Below are positions 41,339-52,363 of a stretch of 64,000 nucleotides of DNA, piece after piece. Under the pieces are notes generated by a model. The model ran no database searches, was not told the origin of the DNA, and saw only the letters and a list, made by a program, of their open reading frames with translations. The position numbers and the translations under genes were made by a program. Source of the stretch: CALGFH01 sp036003705. Its GTDB lineage: Bacteria; Actinomycetota; CALGFH01. The stretch's first letter is position 1, and every line of letters begins with the position of its first letter. The stretch is taken from the NCBI GenBank assembly GCA_036003705.1, contig DASYSE010000066.1, forward strand, positions 1 through 64,000. Reading direction: 5' to 3'.

Positions 41339-43009
41339 TTAGGTCCAGCCGCCGAAGCTCCGGGCGGCGGGGACATGCAGCTGCTCCGGCCCGTGGGCCA
41401 GGCGGCCGGCGACCATGGTGAAGATCGCCTCGGTGCCTTCCAGGCCGCGGGGGTCGGCGGCGAGCACGTCGCCGGCGAAGGCGGTCAGGTCGGCCCGCTG
41501 GCCGGCCTCGATGGTGCCGCTGACCCGCTCCTGGCGGGCCAGGATCCGGCCGCCGAGGGTGAACACCTCCAGGGCGACGGGCAGGCCGAGGCGCTGGCTG
41601 GGCCGGTGGTGGTGGACGGCGGCGGCAACCCCGTGCCATGGGTCGAGCGGGGTGACGCGGGCGTCGGAGGAGCCGCCGGTCGGCACCCCGCGCCGCCACA
41701 GGTCGGCGAACGGGTTCATGCTCTTGGCCCGGCGCGGGCCCAGCCGGCGGGCGTACATGCCGTCGGGGCCGCCCCAGGCGGCGTCGAAGGCCGGCTGCAC
41801 GCTGGCCGCCAGCCCCAGCTCGGCCATCCGGTCGGCGCCGTCGGCCCCCAGCAGCTCGACATGCTCGATCCGGTGCCGGCAGCCCCGGAAGGCGGTCGGG
41901 CCGACCGTCCGCACGGCCCGGCGGGCGCAGCGCAGGGCCTGGCCGATGGCCACGTCGCCGATGGCGTGGACCCCGACCTGCACGCCTTCCAGGCTGGCCC
42001 GGACGTAGAGCTCGGTCAGCTCCTCGTCGTCGTGGTACAGCACCCCGCAGGTGTCGGGCCGGTCATGGTAGGGGGTGGACAGGGCGGCGGTGTGGGAGCC
42101 GAGCGACCCGTCGAGGAACAGGTCGCCCCCGACCTGGGAGAGCTTCCGCCCGGCCACGTAGTCCAGGTCCAGGTCGCCCCAGTAGCCGATCACCTCGATG
42201 GGCAGCGCCTCCACCCGGTCCAGCAGCAGCTCGAAGTCACGGCGACCGGTGATGTCGGGGCCGGCCATCTCGTGGACGCAGGTCACCCCGCGCCTGGCGG
42301 CAAGGCACAGGGCGGCGTCCTGGGCGGCCAGCAGGGTGGCGGCGGGCAGGCTGTCGAGGGCGAACCGGCGGGCCAGGTGGTTGGCCTCGCCTCCGGTCAC
42401 CCCGGTGGGGGCGCCGTCGGCGCCCCGGTCGCAGCCGGGGGCGTCCAGCGCGCCCGAGTCGCCGAGCACGTCGAGGGTGGCGAAGCCCTGGTGGCCGTCG
42501 ACCCGCGACAGGTAGACGGGGCGGCCCCCGGCGGCCTCGGCCAGCGCGGCCGGGGAGGGCAGCTCCGGGGTGGCGAACCGGGTCTCGTCGTAACCGTCGC
42601 CCCAGAGCAGGCCACCGGCGCCGGCGTGGCCGGCCCGTGCCGCGGCCGCCCTGACCCGGTCCAGCAGTTCGGCCGGGGAGCGGACCTCGCGCAGGTCGGC
42701 GCCGTGGTCGGCCAGGCCGGTGGCGGACAGGTGGACATGGGCGTCGACGAACCCGGGCATGAGGGTGGCGTCGCCGAGGTCGACCACCCGGTCGGCGCCC
42801 AGCGACGCGGCGTCGGCGGCGGGGACGATCGCGGTGATGCGCCCGCTCTCGATGGCGACGGCCAGGTCGAGGCGGCGGCCGAGGGCGTCGCCGAGGCGGT
42901 TGCGGGAGTCATGGAGGCTCGACCCGGCTGCCCCCCAGACGGTGTGGGCGATCACCACGAGGCCGGGCACGGGTTTGGGGAACCTCCTCGGGCGCCGGGC
43001 CGGCGCCAT
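41339..43009 (-). CDS. Amidohydrolase family protein (YtcJ-like, PF07969)
   Basis: 556 aa from ATG 43009; GTG 42970 (VPGLVVIAHTVWG), with GAGGAGG 12 nt upstream, is an equally good start. Metal-dependent hydrolase fold: GFVDAHVHLSATGL holds the HxH metal pair; GVQVGVHAIGDVAI and RIEHVELL hold later His residues; PTGGSSDARVTPLDPW holds the C-terminal Asp. This matches the Amidohydro_3/YtcJ group of exoenzyme regulatory-like hydrolases with unknown substrates. There is no signal peptide. It is divergent from the FtsH-like gene and only 68 nt from the ALDH operon start (same strand), so it may be the first gene of a longer transcript. Confidence 0.83.
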   Translation of the reverse strand: MAPARRPRRFPKPVPGLVVIAHTVWGAAGSSLHDSRNRLGDALGRRLDLAVAIESGRITAIVPAADAASLGADRVVDLGDATLMPGFVDAHVHLSATGLADHGADLREVRSPAELLDRVRAAAARAGHAGAGGLLWGDGYDETRFATPELPSPAALAEAAGGRPVYLSRVDGHQGFATLDVLGDSGALDAPGCDRGADGAPTGVTGGEANHLARRFALDSLPAATLLAAQDAALCLAARRGVTCVHEMAGPDITGRRDFELLLDRVEALPIEVIGYWGDLDLDYVAGRKLSQVGGDLFLDGSLGSHTAALSTPYHDRPDTCGVLYHDDEELTELYVRASLEGVQVGVHAIGDVAIGQALRCARRAVRTVGPTAFRGCRHRIEHVELLGADGADRMAELGLAASVQPAFDAAWGGPDGMYARRLGPRRAKSMNPFADLWRRGVPTGGSSDARVTPLDPWHGVAAAVHHHRPSQRLGLPVALEVFTLGGRILARQERVSGTIEAGQRADLTAFAGDVLAADPRGLEGTEAIFTMVAGRLAHGPEQLHVPAARSFGGWT

Positions 43010-43021
43010 GGCATCACGGGA

Positions 43022-43076
43022 CCGACGAACACGTCGGACTGTAGGCTGGCAGTCTAGGCAATGTCCCCCATGGGGG
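43022..43076. promoter_or_regulatory. Cluster of palindromes in the amidohydrolase/ftsH divergent region
   Basis: CCGACG-AACA-CGTCGG (43022-43037), GACTG-N8-CAGTC (43037-43054) and the perfect palindrome CCCCCATGGGGG (43065-43076) lie within 55 nt of the 181-nt divergent gap. They are candidate regulator sites; no known motif is matched. Confidence 0.4.
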
Positions 43077-43190
43077 CCAGGGGGGCGTCCGATCGGGCTG
43101 CCCTGTCTGGCGGGATACCGGGCCGTGTCGCATACTCGAAGCCAGCATTGCGCAGGTCGGCCGGCTGAAGGCGTCAGGAAGGCGGGGTCC

Positions 43191-45218
<2,028 letters not shown>

Positions 45219-45236
45219 GGCCCACGGCGGTCTTGG

Positions 45237-46307
45237 CTACGGCTGCAAGGTGGCGTCGAGCGGGACGGTCTGGACGCCGACGCCGAGGGCGACGGTGAGC
45301 CGTGGCGTCGGCTGGGCCGGGCAGACGAGCACGATGCCCTGGGCGCCCTGCTGGTTGTCGTCCCGGCCGAGCACCTGCGTGCGCCGGCACAGGACGCGCC
45401 CGCCGGCCCGCAGCTCGGCGCTCAGGGGCAGGGCGTCGCCTGGCACGCCGCGGAACCCAGCCGAGGCGTCGACCACCACGACGGCCTGCCCGCGGCCGAC
45501 AAACGCCGAGCTCACCCGCGGCTGCAGCTCGATGCCGCGCACGACGACGCCGAGGCCGGCCCGGACGGTGTCCCTCGGCCCGGGATCGATCGCCCGCAGC
45601 GGCGGGCTGGCCGGCCAGGGCCCCGACGTGTCCAGCTGGATGGTCTGGTCGCGGGGGCGGACGACCACCAGGGCGGCGAGCTTGATCCTGGCCAGCGACG
45701 ACAGCTGGGGCGCCGGTCCGGTGGCCACGGTGTAGAGGTCGGGCTCGACCTCGTTCTGGAGCACCGGGGTGCCGCCCTCGGTGCCGAGCTGCTGATGCTC
45801 GACGGTGGAGAACACTCCCCCGCCGGTGTCGAGCAGCCGCAACGCCCGCAGGGCGAGCACCCGCTGGCCGGCCGGCAGGCCGTGGATTCGGAAGGTGACC
45901 GTGGCGATCGTCTCCCGGTCGCTGGTCAAGAAGCGGCTGGCCGCGACCGCCGTGATGGTGAGCTTCCCGTCACGGGCGGTCCAGCCGAGGTCGCGGGCGT
46001 CGGCGCCCGGCGCGGCGGGGGTCCTGGCGGGCGTCGCCGGGGCGGCCCTGGACGCCGGAGCGGCCGGCCGGGCGACGCTGCGGCCGGCCACGAACGCAAG
46101 GCCGGCCACCACCAGCGTGGCCGCGGTCAGGGCGATCCGGAGCCGGGACGGCGCCGGCGGGGGGACCGGGGCCTCCGGGTGCGGCGGCAGGTCGCGCTGC
46201 CGGCCGGTCTCGGCCGAGTCCTCCAGGGTGGCCAGCGGCGTTGCGCAGGTGGGGCAGACCGTCTCGCCTGGACGGACGGCGTCGCAGCGGGGGCACCAGG
46301 CTCTCAT
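45237..46307 (-). CDS. Zinc-ribbon, single-pass membrane protein 2
   Basis: 356 aa from ATG 46307, overlapping the preceding stop by 4 nt. The N-terminus is a cytoplasmic zinc ribbon (WCPRCDAVRPGETVCPTC). A charged linker and one membrane helix (LTAATLVVAGLAFVAG) follow at about residues 58-75. The remaining about 270 residues are predicted to lie outside, rich in beta strands, with two regions starting GKLTITAVAASRFL and GIELQPRVSSAFV that may be repeated sandwich domains. I do not recognise a named family. It is a paralogue of the adjacent upstream gene in layout. A sensor or envelope-scaffold role is possible but unproven. Confidence 0.65.
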   Translation of the reverse strand: MRAWCPRCDAVRPGETVCPTCATPLATLEDSAETGRQRDLPPHPEAPVPPPAPSRLRIALTAATLVVAGLAFVAGRSVARPAAPASRAAPATPARTPAAPGADARDLGWTARDGKLTITAVAASRFLTSDRETIATVTFRIHGLPAGQRVLALRALRLLDTGGGVFSTVEHQQLGTEGGTPVLQNEVEPDLYTVATGPAPQLSSLARIKLAALVVVRPRDQTIQLDTSGPWPASPPLRAIDPGPRDTVRAGLGVVVRGIELQPRVSSAFVGRGQAVVVVDASAGFRGVPGDALPLSAELRAGGRVLCRRTQVLGRDDNQQGAQGIVLVCPAQPTPRLTVALGVGVQTVPLDATLQP

Positions 46308-47422
46308 GGGAGGCCGCCCTGCTGGCTGATCGTCCAGGCGCCCTGGACGGTCTCCTCGGCCTTGGCCTGGACGACGACCTCGAACGGCAACGGGTCGCCG
46401 GCGGGGGCGTCGAGGCCGACGGCCGCCAGCTGATCGGCCCGGACCGAGACCACCGCGGTGCCGTCGGACCCGTCGATCCAGGCCGACAGCTCGGAGATGC
46501 CGGCGTCGTCGGTGACGGTCACCCGCCGGCTCGACGGGTTGAGGACCGACCGCTCCAGCCGGCCGACCGCCTGCAGCACGACCATGATCAGGCCGCGGCG
46601 GTACGCGGACCCGGCAAGCCGCACGGTGCGGCAGTCCTGGCAGGCCAGGCGCAGCCGGCAGGCAGGGCAGTCCCGGCGCGCGGACAGCCATTCGGGGTCC
46701 TGGAGGTTGTCGCCCAGCTTCCTCTGCAGCTCCCGGTCGACCAGGGTGCCGCGCACGCGCTCCTCCACATGCCTGGCCACGATGAGCCCGCGTAGCTCCA
46801 CGGTCGCCACGGCCTGCTGGTCGAGGGTCCGGTCGAGCACCACCTCGGTGTCGATGCCGCCCTGGGACGCCGGCCGGCTGCCGGCGGTGGAGATGCTGGC
46901 GATCCCCCCGCCGGGCAGCAGGTCCTTGCCGGCGCCGTCGCGGACCCGGAGACCTTCCAGGCCGCTGATCTCGCGACCGCGGGTCACCCCCGTGACGTGC
47001 AGCTCCAGCCGGCTGAAGCCGGTGCCGACGGTGATGCTGCGCAGCGTGATGGTGAGCCCGCCGCCCTGCGCCCGCCAGTCGAGGTCGCGCCGGACGGTGT
47101 CGGGCCGTTCGTCGATGAGGCCGGGCACGGTGGCCGCCGGCGCGGCCGTCTGGGCCGAAGGGGTGGTGCGGCTCAGCCGTCCTGCCGCGAACGCGCTGGC
47201 CACGGCGGCGACGACCAGCAGGGCGACCCCGAAGACGCCGACCGCCGACAGCAGCGCCCGCAGCCTGCGGCCGGCCCGGTCGACCCGCCGGGGCTGCGGC
47301 TGCCCCGGACGGGCCGGGGGAACGGTCAGCAGCCGCCGGCCGCACACCGGGCAGGCCGCTCCCGGCCTGGCCGCCCGCAGCTCGTCGCAGCGTGGGCACC
47401 ATGCCCGCCTGCCCCCGGTCAT
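46304..47422 (-). CDS. Zinc-ribbon, single-pass membrane protein 1
   Basis: 372 aa from ATG 47422. It has the same architecture as the next gene: zinc ribbon WCPRCDELRAARPGAACPVC, basic linker, one membrane helix (VGVFGVALLVVAAVASAF), then an outer domain starting GGGLTITLRSITVGTGF. Within the outer part there is a second Cys cluster, CPACRLRLACQDCR, near residue 250, which could bind metal or form disulfides. The start of the outer domains is similar (xGxLTIT) in both proteins, which suggests duplication. Function unknown. It follows the M24 peptidase gene by 6 nt, so the three genes are probably co-transcribed. Confidence 0.65.
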   Translation of the reverse strand: MTGGRRAWCPRCDELRAARPGAACPVCGRRLLTVPPARPGQPQPRRVDRAGRRLRALLSAVGVFGVALLVVAAVASAFAAGRLSRTTPSAQTAAPAATVPGLIDERPDTVRRDLDWRAQGGGLTITLRSITVGTGFSRLELHVTGVTRGREISGLEGLRVRDGAGKDLLPGGGIASISTAGSRPASQGGIDTEVVLDRTLDQQAVATVELRGLIVARHVEERVRGTLVDRELQRKLGDNLQDPEWLSARRDCPACRLRLACQDCRTVRLAGSAYRRGLIMVVLQAVGRLERSVLNPSSRRVTVTDDAGISELSAWIDGSDGTAVVSVRADQLAAVGLDAPAGDPLPFEVVVQAKAEETVQGAWTISQQGGLP

Positions 47423-47428
47423 GGCCGC

Positions 47429-48547
47429 CTAGCCGCTCACCACCCGCAGGTCGCGGGTGGTGGTGTTCAGCCGTGTTCCGCCCGTCTCGGTGCACACGAC
47501 GATGTCCTCGAGCCGCGCCCCGAAGCGGCCGGGCAGGTAGATGCCCGGCTCGACCGAGAAGGCCATGCCGGACTCCAGCGGCTGGTGGTTGCCGGCGACG
47601 ATGTAGGGGTCCTCGTGCTCCTCCAGGCCGATGCCGTGCCCGGTGCGGTGCAGGAAGTGGTCGCCGTGGCCGGCGGCGCGGATCGGGTCGCGGCAGGCGG
47701 CGTCGACCGCCGCCGCCGTGACCCCGGGCCCGACGGCGGCGCAGCCGGCGAGCTGGGCGGCGTACAGCAGCGCGTACAGCTCCTGGAAGCCGTCCGGCGG
47801 CTCGTCCACCACCAGGGTGCGGGTGGTGTCCGAGCAGTAGCCGTCGAGCCGGCCGCCGATGTCCACCACCACCGGATCGCCGGGCTGGATGACCCGCCCG
47901 GTGGCCACGTGGTGAGGGCTGGCCCCGTTCGGTCCCGACGCGACGATGGCGAAGCCGAACTCGTCGTGGGTCTCGTGGATCGCCTGCTCGATGTCTCGGG
48001 CCAGCTCCTGCTCGCTACGGCCGGCCCAGCGCAGCTCGCCCAGACCTTCGACCACCCGGTCGATCGCCGCCGCCACCCGAGCCAGCGCCTGCACCTCCTC
48101 GGGGTCCTTGCGCATGCGCAGCTGCCTGGTCACCGACGACGCGACGCCGAAGCCCGCCCCGGGCAGGGCGTCCTGGAGCCGCAGCAGGAACGCGCTCCAC
48201 AGCCGGTCGCCGACCCCCAGCCGGCCACCGGCCGCCCCCGCGCCCTCCAGCGCCTGCCTGACCAGCCACACCGGGTCGTCGGTCTCCCGCCAGGCGGCCA
48301 CCTCGACCTCCAGGTCGCCCAGGTGGTCGCGGGCCAGCGGCGCCTCCAGCGCGGGCACGACCAGCCGGGCCTCGCCGGCCGCGGGCAGCACCAGCAGGGT
48401 CAGCCGCTCCAGGGCCGGCGGCCGGTAGCCGGTCAGGTATTCCAGGTCGGCCGACGGCCCCAGCAGCAGCGCGTCCACGCCACGTTCGGCCTGCTCCTTG
48501 CGCGCCCTGGCCAGCCGCTCGGCCCGCGCTGCGGCGGTTGTCGTCAT
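47429..48547 (-). CDS. M24 family Xaa-Pro dipeptidase/aminopeptidase (PepE/PepQ-like)
   Basis: 372 aa, ATG 48547. N-terminal creatinase-like domain (GVDALLLGPSADLEYLTGY) and C-terminal pita-bread domain. Metal ligands are expected in VVVDIGGRLDGYCSDTTRT (two Asp), FLHRTGHGIGLEEHEDP (His), FSVEPGIYLP (Glu) and ARLEDIVVCT (Glu). It is a cytoplasmic peptidase acting on Xaa-Pro bonds. In Mycobacterium tuberculosis pepE (Rv2089c) lies near helY and the pafBC genes; the same neighbourhood here supports orthology, although a lipid-kinase-like gene is placed between. The stop is 6 nt before the zinc-ribbon protein gene. Confidence 0.88.
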   Translation of the reverse strand: MTTTAAARAERLARARKEQAERGVDALLLGPSADLEYLTGYRPPALERLTLLVLPAAGEARLVVPALEAPLARDHLGDLEVEVAAWRETDDPVWLVRQALEGAGAAGGRLGVGDRLWSAFLLRLQDALPGAGFGVASSVTRQLRMRKDPEEVQALARVAAAIDRVVEGLGELRWAGRSEQELARDIEQAIHETHDEFGFAIVASGPNGASPHHVATGRVIQPGDPVVVDIGGRLDGYCSDTTRTLVVDEPPDGFQELYALLYAAQLAGCAAVGPGVTAAAVDAACRDPIRAAGHGDHFLHRTGHGIGLEEHEDPYIVAGNHQPLESGMAFSVEPGIYLPGRFGARLEDIVVCTETGGTRLNTTTRDLRVVSG

Positions 48548-48567
48548 GGGGGAGATCCTACCTCCCG

Positions 48568-49515
48568 TCAGACCTTGACCCGCAGGGCCTGTTCCAGCAC
48601 GTCGATGGCGACCGGCGGGCCGCCGGCGGCCCGCCAGCCGTCAAGGGCGAGGGTCAGCGGCTCGGCGGTCTCCACCGCGACCCGGCGGGACTGGTACTCG
48701 CGGATCGAGGGGTGGGGCAGGTGGTCGCCGTAGTAGACGTTCTTGGAGCGGGCGTAGATGCCGAGCGGCTCGCCCTGGAAGGCGATCACCGACATGCGGC
48801 CGTCGTCGGGCAGGGCCCGCGGGGCGACCTTCATGCGCCCCATGGAGAACTGGCCGTTGGCGACGACCAGGCCGGCCAGGCGCAGCTCGACCGCGGTGTG
48901 GTCCACCTCCAGCCGGGCCGGGGTCGAGCGGCTGACCCGCAGGCTGCCAAGCGCCGCGGCCAGCCGGCCGACCCGCCCGGCCGCGGCCACCGCCGGGGTG
49001 CGGGCCGACACCTCGGCCGGGTAGCCGAGCTCGGCCGCGTTGGCGAACACCCCGACCCGCTGCGTCCCGTCCGGCCCGCGCCAGCGGGCCCGGCCGACGT
49101 CGGCCAGGAAGAGGTTTGGCCCCAGCAGGTGGCGGGCCAGCTTGTGCGGCTCGTCGGGCAGCCCGAAGGTGGCCGACAGGTCCTGGCGGCCGAGCCCGGC
49201 CAGGCCAAGGACCGCGTCCGGCCAGCGCGGCCCCGTCGGGTGGATCAGGACCCGCAGCAGGGCGTGGGCCAGCCGGTCGGAGCCGACCGCGACCAGGAGG
49301 CGGTGGCCGTCCTCCAGCGCCCTGGCCGCGATCGCCCCGGCCCGCTCGACCGGCCTGGCCACCGCCGCCTCGGCCACCACCCCCGACCCGGCAAGGGCCC
49401 GGCGCAGCAGGGTCAGGTCCCGGCGGGCGGCCGCCGGGTCGCCGATCAGGAACGGCGGCCCGTAGGGCAGCGGGCCGGGTCGGGCCGGTTCGGCGGCTGG
49501 CATGGTCGAGGTCAC
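48568..49515 (-). CDS. Degenerate diacylglycerol/sphingosine-kinase-like protein
   Basis: 315 aa from GTG 49515 (or ATG 49503). The second half has the DAGK/LCB5 beta-sandwich pattern: VVANGQFSMGRMKVAPRALPDDG, then MSVIAFQGEP and a C-terminal PVAIDVLEQALRVKV. The N-terminal nucleotide site is altered: where active kinases have VGGDGT, this protein reads VAVGSDRLAHALL. It may have lost kinase activity or use another nucleotide. A normal homologue is encoded at 52590-53504 in the same window, with helY between them. It lies 20 nt upstream of the M24 gene on the same strand. The call rests on the C-terminal half. Confidence 0.72.
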   Translation of the reverse strand: MTSTMPAAEPARPGPLPYGPPFLIGDPAAARRDLTLLRRALAGSGVVAEAAVARPVERAGAIAARALEDGHRLLVAVGSDRLAHALLRVLIHPTGPRWPDAVLGLAGLGRQDLSATFGLPDEPHKLARHLLGPNLFLADVGRARWRGPDGTQRVGVFANAAELGYPAEVSARTPAVAAAGRVGRLAAALGSLRVSRSTPARLEVDHTAVELRLAGLVVANGQFSMGRMKVAPRALPDDGRMSVIAFQGEPLGIYARSKNVYYGDHLPHPSIREYQSRRVAVETAEPLTLALDGWRAAGGPPVAIDVLEQALRVKV

Positions 49516-49618
49516 GGACGGCTCCTGGACGGCTCGGGCGGTGGCGGGGTCGGCCCCGGGGGCGCACGCGGCTCATCCTAGACCGCGGCCCGCCGGCTTG
49601 CGGCCGGGTACGCCTTCG

Positions 49619-49679
49619 CCGAGCCGGTGATCAGGGCTCGGCCGGGCGGTCAAGGGCGAGGAGGTCAAGCCGACCTCCT
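49619..49679 (-). terminator. Two tandem hairpins downstream of helY
   Basis: On the minus strand, AGGAGGTC-GGCTT-GACCTCCT (49659-49679, perfect 8-bp stem) begins 9 nt after the helY stop. It is followed by CCGAGCC-N9-GGCTCGG (49619-49641, perfect 7-bp stem). There is no U-run. They fit transcription termination or 3' end protection between helY and the lipid-kinase-like gene. Confidence 0.6.
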
Positions 49680-49687
49680 GGCGTTCG

Positions 49688-52363
49688 CTACAACAGGCTG
49701 GAGTAGGCGACCACGCCCCGCTGGCAGGCGTCGACCGCGGCCCGGGCGGTCGCCTGGACGGCCGGGTCGTCGGCGACCAGGGCGACCTGCCGGAGCAGGT
49801 CGATCAGCTGCTTGGTGACCCGGACGAAGTCGCCAGGGGTGACGTCCTCCTCGGCGAGCACGTCCTCCAGGGCCTCGCCCTTGGCCCAGCGGTAGGCGAG
49901 GTCGGCGAAGCCCGGGTCGAGCGGCCGGGTCAGGGTCAGCCCCTCGGCCTGCTCGTGGGCGCGGACCTCCTCCTGCAGCTCGGCCAGGGCACCAAGCGCC
50001 GCCCGGACCGCCTGGGTGGGCGGCGGCGGCGGGTCGGCCGGTGGCCCTTCCGACCCGCGGGTCTCGTAGACCAGGCAGGAGGCGCAGGCGGCCAGCTCGG
50101 CCGGGTCGAGCGTGCGCCACACCCCCCGGTGCAGGGCCTCCACCACCACCAGGTCGGTCTCGGCGTAGACCCGGCGCAGGGTCTCGCCCTTGCCGGTGAG
50201 GGCGAAGCCCGTCACGTAGCCGAGGCTGCCGAGCACGTCGAGGACCCGGTCGAAGGTCCGGACCAGCGACCCGGTGCGCCGGCGGACCCGCTCGGCCAGG
50301 GCGTGCTGCTCCTTCTGGAGCTGGTCGTGGCGGTGCATCCACCTCTCGTGGTCGGGCAGGTCGGGGCAGCCGTGCACCGGGTGGTCGCGCAGCTCGGCCC
50401 GCAGCGTGGCCAGCTCCGGGTCGCCCGCGGCGGCGCGGCGCCGGCGGCGGGGCCGCGGCGGCGTGCCTGGGTCCAGCTCGGCCAGCGCCCTGGCGACGTA
50501 GGCCTTGAACCGGGGGCTCTTGGGGCTGAGGGTGCGGGGCATGGCCACCTTGCCGACCCGCACCGGGGCGCCGCCCAGGTCGCGCACGGCGACCCGGCGG
50601 ACCCTCCGGTCCTCGGTCAGCACCAGCACCCCGGTGGCGCCGTCGCGGCCGCCGGCCGGCCCGATCACCGCGGCCAGCCCGCGGCGGCGCAGGCCCGGCA
50701 GCCAGATGACCGTGCCGCTGGACAGCGAGCGCAGCGTCTCGGCCGCCTCCTGGGTCTCGGCCCGGCGCTCGGCGTCGGCCAGGGCGCTCTCGCGGGCCCG
50801 CAGCCGGCGCCGCAGCCCCCAGTACCCGGCGATGTCGCCCCGGTCGCAGGCGGCCGACTCCAGGTAGCCGGCCAGGAAGCGGGCGTTGCGGGCCAGGGTC
50901 TGCTCGGCCCCGTGCACGGTCCGGTCGGCCAGGAACTGGGCGAACGAGGAGGCCAGCAGCCGCTCGGCCTGCTTGCGCTCGTAGTTGGCGACCAGGTTGA
51001 CGGCCATGTTGTAGGACGGCCGGAACGAGGAGGTGAGCGGGTAGGTGCGGTTGGAGGCCAGCCCGGTGATCCGCTCGAAGGGGATGAACGGCTGGTGGAG
51101 CACCACCGCGGCTCCGCGGCTGTCGATCCCGCGCCGGCCGGCCCGCCCGGTGAGCTGGGTGTACTCGCCCGGGGTGAGCAGCTCGTGGCGTTCCCCCTGC
51201 CATTTGGTGAGCCGCTCGATGGCCACCGTGCGGGCCGGCATGTTGATGCCGAGCGACAGCGTCTCGGTGGCGAACACCACCTTGACCAGGCCCTGGGCGA
51301 ACAGCTCCTCGACCGCCTCCTTGAACAGGGGCAACATGCCGGCGTGGTGGCCGGCCACCCCGCGGCCCAGCGACTCGGCCAGGTCGGCGTAGCCGAGCGC
51401 GTCCAGGTCGGCCGGGTCGATCGGGGCCACCTTGAGGTCGAGGAACTCGAGGATCTCGGCCCGCTCGGCGTGGCTGGTCAGCCGGATGTTGCCGGCCCGG
51501 CACTGCTCCAGCGCCTGGTCGCAGCCGGCCCTGGAGAAGATGAAGTAGATGGCCGGCAGCAGCCGCTCGGCCTCCAGCAGGTCGACCACCTCGACCCGGG
51601 ACGGCACCCAGCCACGCCCGACCGCGCGGCGGCCGTCACGGCCTTTGGTGTCGCGGCCGGGTCGCCATTCGCGCTCGCCCCGGCGGGCGAGGGCAGGGTT
51701 GGGAACCACGTCGTCGCCCCTGGTCACGAACAGCGGGTGCAGCTCGCGGCCGATCAGGTAGTGGTTGTCCAGCGGGACCGGGCGGCGCTCCTCGATCACC
51801 ACCTCGGTGGCTCCCCGGGTCGCCTCCAGCCACTCGCCGAACTCCTCGGCGTTGGACACGGTGGCCGAGAGGCTGGCCACCCGCACGTCGACCGGGAGGT
51901 TGATCAGCACCTCCTCCCAGACCGCCCCCCTGACCCGGTCCTGGAGGTAGTGGACCTCGTCCATGACCACGTAGCGAAGCCCGCCGAGGGTCGGACTGCC
52001 CTCGTAGAGCATGTTGCGCAGCACCTCGGTGGTCATCACCACCACCGGGGCCTCGCCGTTGATGGAGTTGTCGCCGGTGAGCAGGCCGACCTTCGCCGCC
52101 CCGTGGCGGGCCACGAAGTCGCCGAACTTCTGGTTGGACAGCGCCTTCAGGGGGGTGGTGTAGAACGCCTTGCCGCCCGACCGCAGGGCCAGCCAGACCG
52201 CGAACTCTCCCACCACCGTCTTGCCGGCCCCGGTGGGCGCCGCGACCAGGGCGCCCTGGCCGCCGGCGAGGGCCAGGCAGCCGCGCCGCTGGAAGTCGTC
52301 GAGCTCGAAGCTGTAGCCGCCCGCGAACTGGTCGACCAGCGCCTGGGGACCCTGGGGGCTCAT
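49688..52363 (-). CDS. helY: Ski2/Mtr4-like DEAD/DEAH-box helicase HelY
   Basis: About 891 aa from ATG 52363 (MSPQGPQALVDQF). Superfamily 2 helicase: Q-motif region YSFELDDFQRRGCLALAGG, Walker A APTGAGKTVV (about residue 43), DEVHYLQD box, SLSATVSNAEEFG, IYFIFSRAGCDQA and motif VI GRAGRRGID. The C-terminal DSHCT-type domain is present. The order helY-tatC-tatA-pafC-pafB matches Mycobacterium (Rv2092c to Rv2096c). The frame stays open to ATG 52534, but that extension is made of 39/40-bp repeats whose frame shifts between copies, so they look non-coding. The role is RNA or DNA unwinding; its exact substrate is not settled in actinobacteria. Confidence 0.9.
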   Translation of the reverse strand: MSPQGPQALVDQFAGGYSFELDDFQRRGCLALAGGQGALVAAPTGAGKTVVGEFAVWLALRSGGKAFYTTPLKALSNQKFGDFVARHGAAKVGLLTGDNSINGEAPVVVMTTEVLRNMLYEGSPTLGGLRYVVMDEVHYLQDRVRGAVWEEVLINLPVDVRVASLSATVSNAEEFGEWLEATRGATEVVIEERRPVPLDNHYLIGRELHPLFVTRGDDVVPNPALARRGEREWRPGRDTKGRDGRRAVGRGWVPSRVEVVDLLEAERLLPAIYFIFSRAGCDQALEQCRAGNIRLTSHAERAEILEFLDLKVAPIDPADLDALGYADLAESLGRGVAGHHAGMLPLFKEAVEELFAQGLVKVVFATETLSLGINMPARTVAIERLTKWQGERHELLTPGEYTQLTGRAGRRGIDSRGAAVVLHQPFIPFERITGLASNRTYPLTSSFRPSYNMAVNLVANYERKQAERLLASSFAQFLADRTVHGAEQTLARNARFLAGYLESAACDRGDIAGYWGLRRRLRARESALADAERRAETQEAAETLRSLSSGTVIWLPGLRRRGLAAVIGPAGGRDGATGVLVLTEDRRVRRVAVRDLGGAPVRVGKVAMPRTLSPKSPRFKAYVARALAELDPGTPPRPRRRRRAAAGDPELATLRAELRDHPVHGCPDLPDHERWMHRHDQLQKEQHALAERVRRRTGSLVRTFDRVLDVLGSLGYVTGFALTGKGETLRRVYAETDLVVVEALHRGVWRTLDPAELAACASCLVYETRGSEGPPADPPPPPTQAVRAALGALAELQEEVRAHEQAEGLTLTRPLDPGFADLAYRWAKGEALEDVLAEEDVTPGDFVRVTKQLIDLLRQVALVADDPAVQATARAAVDACQRGVVAYSSLL

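Noticed and set aside
39715..41376. N-terminal half of a 1004-codon frame ending in aminotransferase 1
   Set aside because: It is an out-of-frame shadow of the aldehyde dehydrogenase. Aminotransferase homology begins only after the ALDH stop.
45237..47495. Single 752-codon frame joining both zinc-ribbon genes
   Set aside because: The upstream half is an out-of-frame reading of zinc-ribbon protein 1. Two separate genes with a 4-nt overlap explain the region better.
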